Shown: piece after piece, positions 61,206 to 64,000 of the stretch
Layout of the letters: each line of letters starts with the position of its first letter
How positions within the stretch are numbered: the first letter of the stretch is position 1
Assembly (NCBI RefSeq): GCF_002886255.1
Contig: NZ_NJAU01000003.1
Span: forward strand, 124,001-188,000
Length of the DNA stretch: 64,000 nt
DNA from: Alteribacillus bidgolensis
GTDB lineage: Bacteria > Bacillota > Bacilli > Bacillales > Marinococcaceae
Reading direction: 5' to 3'
Program-made: the position numbers and the translations under genes
Notes under the pieces: model-generated
Told to the model about the DNA's origin: nothing
Database searches by the model: none
Seen by the model: only the letters and a program-made list of their open reading frames with translations

Positions 61206-61250
61206 TCAGAGTAGTAAACTCCCTCCTAGATCGAACTTACGGTGGGAAAG
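61206..61250 (+). pseudogene. YolD-like fragment
   Basis: GTAAACTCCCTCCTAGATCGAACTTACGGTGGGAAAGTA is a diverged copy of the 5' part of the YolD gene (AAACTAACTCCAGAATCAAACTTACGGTGGGAGAGTA at 33055). It is the third YolD remnant of the window. Confidence 0.5.
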
Positions 61251-61257
61251 TAATAAC

Positions 61258-61440
61258 TTAACTAAGATAGGAGACAAATTCGATTTTATCAGCCACATAA
61301 AGGTCAATATTAATAACAAAGTACATACCAGCTTTCCAAAGTAAGAACAATTGATTGATAGCAAAACCAATGATGGCAGTACCAGTTAAAGAAACAAATA
61401 TCATCCACGGCCGGTTCATCCATCTTGGTGTCCTCCACAC
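61258..61440 (-). CDS. Small single-pass membrane protein or fragment
   Basis: A 60-codon frame with GTG start; an internal ATG gives 53 aa (MNRPWMIFVSLTGTAIIGFA...). One clear helix covers IFVSLTGTAIIGFAINQLFLLW. GGAGG lies 12 bases before the internal ATG. Not recognised. Confidence 0.35.
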   Translation of the reverse strand: MWRTPRWMNRPWMIFVSLTGTAIIGFAINQLFLLWKAGMYFVINIDLYVADKIEFVSYLS

Positions 61441-61609
61441 CCAAATGGAGCTATGATATACGACAGAAATTCTGCATGTTTAATCACCATTTCACTCTAC
61501 TCTTGTCTCGAACACCCATATCACTTCCCCGGTAAAGAAGCAGGAAAGACGTAACACACAAAAAAGCCCCACATACAATGCTCTTAGGCATATGTTTGGA
61601 GGTATTAAA

Positions 61610-62125
61610 ATGGAGACCTATGTAAACCACATCTTATCCAATTGGAGCGGAAAACCATTAGAAGGTGCACATGCAATGATTCAGAAATATGGCTATCCTC
61701 AAGAAGCTACAATGAGTCAGTTAATTTGGCATAATAATGGACCATGGAAACGCACTGTTGTCCATCGCGAGACAGTTCCCCATAACTTTCCAACCCCGCA
61801 TCCTGATTTTTTAGAGCAAGTCATTGATTATAGGGTACCTATTCACTTATATGACGATGTCACAGCTTATGATGGGAGTGTTTATTTAGACAGAACCAAA
61901 GGTGAAGCAAGCGCCATGTGCCATAAAGAAGCGATGAACTTTTTATCTTTAAATTTGCTGAATGATATCGTTACTGGTAGACGAGATGTTGAAGGAGCAA
62001 AAAGGTTTTATGCTCAAACGGCTTACATGTATAGCAAACAAAATATTTCAACTCCATATACAGAAGGACTATTATTTCCAAAACAATATAACACTGCCGA
62101 TCCAGGCATCATTTACTTTAAATGA
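61610..62125 (+). CDS. Conserved-looking 171-aa protein of unknown function
   Basis: Soluble, with HNNGPWKRTVVHRETVPHNFPTPHPDFLEQ and VPIHLYDDVTAYDGSVYLDRTKGEASAMCHKEAMNFLSLNLLN. No catalytic motif known to me, although the His-rich N-terminal third and Cys-His near residue 100 could bind metal. TTTGGAGG lies before the ATG at 61610; an earlier ATG at 61592 overlaps that SD. A perfect dyad (ACCGGTGTC/GACACCGGT, 62267-62303) follows as a probable terminator. Confidence 0.7.
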   Translation: METYVNHILSNWSGKPLEGAHAMIQKYGYPQEATMSQLIWHNNGPWKRTVVHRETVPHNFPTPHPDFLEQVIDYRVPIHLYDDVTAYDGSVYLDRTKGEASAMCHKEAMNFLSLNLLNDIVTGRRDVEGAKRFYAQTAYMYSKQNISTPYTEGLLFPKQYNTADPGIIYFK

Positions 62126-62266
62126 TCTCAAATATGAAGGTGTTCAATTCCGAGCTAAAGCTAGACATTTAGCATTTTACTTTTTATTAAATCAGAATAA
62201 CAAAGATTCCATTTACATTCTGTAAGTTAACTTACAATAAGACAAAAGTTTTTCGAACAAAAGATA

Positions 62267-62303
62267 ACCGGTGTCTTCATCACATGGTGCTCACGACACC
62301 GGT
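62267..62303 (+). terminator. Dyad downstream of the 171-aa gene
   Basis: ACCGGTGTC and GACACCGGT form a 9-bp stem with a 19-base loop, followed by ATAAATTTTTC. Possibly a terminator; the long loop lowers certainty. The rest of 62126-62562 has no ORF; GGAAGGAGG at 62545 is the egtB SD. Confidence 0.5.
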
Positions 62304-62562
62304 ATAAATTTTTCTGACCTTTCTCTTTTACATAATAAATAACAGATAATAGAACATGTGTCTGTTTTTTCACTAAATTCCGATTTTTAAGTTACTTCCC
62401 ATGAACCTGTTCCTCTTTATTCAAATACACCATCTTTATCCTTCTTCCATTCGTCAAATACCAGCCATTTTTTCGATAAATGTAAGAAAGCTTACTGCAA
62501 ATGTAAACCTGGTTTTATAAGGTTAGTAAAGGGGTAATAGCTCTTAGGAAGGAGGAAGTACA

Positions 62563-63828
62563 ATGACCACCATCACCATGGATACGTTAAAAGATGAGTA
62601 CTATCTAATACGTAAGTATACCGAACAATTGGCAGAACCATTGGAAATAGAAGATTTTGTCGTACAAGCTGATACTCATGTCAGTCCAGTGAAATGGCAT
62701 CTAGCCCATACCACATGGTTTTTTGAAACGTTCATTTTAAAGAAATTTCTTTCAAACTATTTGGTCTTTCATCAAAACTACAATTATTTGTTTAATTCTT
62801 ATTATGAATCTGTTGGATCTTTTTATCCTCAAAAGGCCAGAGGTCTCATTTCTCGACCAACTGTTTCAGAAACCTTTTCCTACAGAAAACATGTAGATGA
62901 ACATATCTTGTCATTATTAGAAAACAGAAATTACATAGAGAATGAACAACTAAGACAATTGATCGAAATTGGATTGAATCACGAACAACAGCACCAAGAG
63001 TTACTGCTCACAGACTTAAAATATAATTTCTCTTTTAATCCCCTTCACCCTGTTTATATTGCTAATGATACTTTTGGTACCTCCCATTCAACAGATTTAT
63101 CCTTTATTGAAATAAAAGGCGGGTTAATAGAAATTGGCAATGACGCGAAAGGTTTTTCTTTTGATAATGAAGGTCCTCGCCATAAAAAATGGCTGAATAC
63201 TTATCGCTTAGCCAATCGGCCAGTTACCAATGGCGAGTATATCCAATTTATGGAAGATGAGGGTTACACAAAACCAGAATATTGGCTGTCCGATGGATGG
63301 AATGCCGTTCAAGGTTATCAATGGGAGTGCCCTCAATACTGGGAAAAACATGACGGACAATGGTATGCTTTTACACTATCAGGACTTGTACCTATCGACG
63401 AACATGCACCAGTTAGTCATATAAGTTTTTATGAAGCCGATGCTTATGCGAGATGGGCTGGCAAACGCCTTCCTACGGAAGAAGAGTGGGAACATGCATT
63501 ACGGCATACTCCTATCGAGGGGAACTTTGCAGAACGAGGTTATTTTCAACCGATTGCAGAAAATATAGGGCCACACTACCCCTTTTCCAAAGGATTTGGT
63601 GATGTTTGGGAATGGACAAGGAGCTCTTATTCCCCTTATCCCAGGAATAAACCTTTAAAAGGAGCATTAGGGGAATACAATGCCAAATTCATGGCCAATC
63701 AGATAGTCTTAAGAGGGGGTTCTTGTGCAACACCTCACTCTCATATACGCCTTACTTATCGTAATTTCTTCTACCCACAAATGAGATGGCAATTTAGCGG
63801 ATTACGTTTAGCGGATGATGTAGAATGA
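62563..63828 (+). CDS. egtB: Ergothioneine biosynthesis protein EgtB
   Basis: A non-haem iron sulfoxide synthase joining hercynine with cysteine or gamma-glutamylcysteine. The 421-aa protein has an N-terminal DinB domain with iron histidines in KWHLAHTTWFFETF and NHEQQHQELLLTD, and a C-terminal formylglycine-generating-enzyme-like domain (GDVWEWTRSSYSPYP, VLRGGSCATP). GGAAGGAGG precedes the ATG. Its stop overlaps the egtD start (ATGA), so the two are translationally coupled. Ergothioneine is a thiol antioxidant; it could help protect against oxygenase-derived or formaldehyde stress. Confidence 0.95.
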   Translation: MTTITMDTLKDEYYLIRKYTEQLAEPLEIEDFVVQADTHVSPVKWHLAHTTWFFETFILKKFLSNYLVFHQNYNYLFNSYYESVGSFYPQKARGLISRPTVSETFSYRKHVDEHILSLLENRNYIENEQLRQLIEIGLNHEQQHQELLLTDLKYNFSFNPLHPVYIANDTFGTSHSTDLSFIEIKGGLIEIGNDAKGFSFDNEGPRHKKWLNTYRLANRPVTNGEYIQFMEDEGYTKPEYWLSDGWNAVQGYQWECPQYWEKHDGQWYAFTLSGLVPIDEHAPVSHISFYEADAYARWAGKRLPTEEEWEHALRHTPIEGNFAERGYFQPIAENIGPHYPFSKGFGDVWEWTRSSYSPYPRNKPLKGALGEYNAKFMANQIVLRGGSCATPHSHIRLTYRNFFYPQMRWQFSGLRLADDVE

Positions 63829-64000
63829 GGACTATAAATCAACAGCACCATAACATTACCGACCTTTCACTTGAGCCGAACGATTTTTTAACCGATGTCC
63901 TTCAGGGATTATCATCGAACCCCAAAATGCTTTCCGCTAAATATCTTTACGATGAGTTAGGCTCCAAATTGTTCGAAAAAATCACATCATTAGATGAGTA
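63825..64000 (+). CDS. egtD: L-histidine N-alpha-methyltransferase EgtD (partial)
   Basis: Starts at the ATG that overlaps the egtB stop. The 58 visible codons read DLSLEPNDFLTDVLQGLSSNPKMLSAKYLYDELGSKLFEKIT, the conserved N-terminus of EgtD (SxxPKxLPxKYxYDxxGSxLFExI). The window ends within the gene, before the SAM-binding motif. It makes hercynine from histidine with three SAM methyl groups. Confidence 0.88.
   Translation, partial: MRTINQQHHNITDLSLEPNDFLTDVLQGLSSNPKMLSAKYLYDELGSKLFEKITSLDE

Noticed and set aside
1..64000. CRISPR array
   Set aside because: The scattered ACTGTTACGTTTACC repeats are not regularly spaced and have no Cas genes. The Cas4-like protein stands alone in an iron-regulated operon.
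1..64000. Methanol dehydrogenase or amine dehydrogenase gene as the formaldehyde source
   Set aside because: No Fe-dependent alcohol dehydrogenase or methylamine enzyme motif was found in the window, so the formaldehyde source must be another enzyme or lie elsewhere.

Overview
The window is low-GC Firmicutes DNA from a Bacillaceae-type organism. The evidence is strong AGGAGG ribosome-binding sites, TTG/GTG starts, a Spo0E-like phosphatase, HxlR/HPS/PHI proteins of Bacillus subtilis type, a LexA/DinR box, Fur boxes and FIMAH, YolD and DUF2325 family proteins. Several features point to a plasmid or plasmid-derived island: a ParA plus ribbon-helix-helix partition pair with dispersed centromere-like repeats, decayed copies of that partition gene, a DUF3991/TOPRIM relic, YolD relics, IS remnants (IS3, IS6, IS200/605), a MITE, and many truncated genes.

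Bases 1-8400 are an island of sugar-phosphate genes. The leftward run glpX-fba-tkt, a terminator, then pfkA-rpiB encodes the regeneration branch of the ribulose monophosphate (RuMP) cycle. A rightward gapB-like gene, a spo0E-like gene and a HAD phosphatase face it. The set resembles the RuMP gene set of the Bacillus methanolicus plasmid pBM19. Bases 8400-9550 hold IS3 and TnpB relics.

Bases 9870-24350 are a leftward catabolic block: a DMT transporter with two small companion ORFs, an FMN reductase, an unrecognised 254-aa protein, an acyl-CoA-dehydrogenase-fold flavin monooxygenase, two near-identical cupins with duplicated leaders, two RibF-like flavin enzymes, a two-component system, then hxlB-hxlA and hxlR. 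My reading is that an oxygenase releases formaldehyde from an unknown methylated substrate, HPS/PHI fixes it, and the island at 1-8400 regenerates the acceptor.

Bases 24600-33000 hold a PSRP-type regulator, membrane proteins, an ECF sigma factor with a SnoaL-like tail, a DHFR-like reductase, a MITE and a permuted NlpC/P60 hydrolase. Bases 33000-42300 are the scarred plasmid core: LexA-controlled YolD, gabT and nitrilase relics, a secreted FIMAH amidohydrolase with a frameshifted GntR regulator and matching palindromes, the parA/RHH operon and its repeats. Bases 42290-47010 are a sigma-54 unit (tandem activator sites, a -24/-12 promoter, an M20 deacylase, a sodium:solute symporter, an enhancer-binding protein) abutting a gabD relic.

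Bases 48830-53800 look like a RiPP cluster: a 23-codon peptide gene with a perfect SD, an immediate hairpin, a MccB-like RRE-ThiF adenylating enzyme, an MFS exporter and an M3 metallopeptidase. The peptide ends in Pro-Gly rather than the Asn of microcin C precursors, so the chemistry may be different. After it come a PEP-mutase-family protein, a GrpB protein, a Fur-controlled flavodoxin locus, several pseudogenes, DoxX and VOC proteins, and at the right edge ergothioneine genes egtB and egtD (cut by the window). I saw no rRNA, tRNA or CRISPR array.
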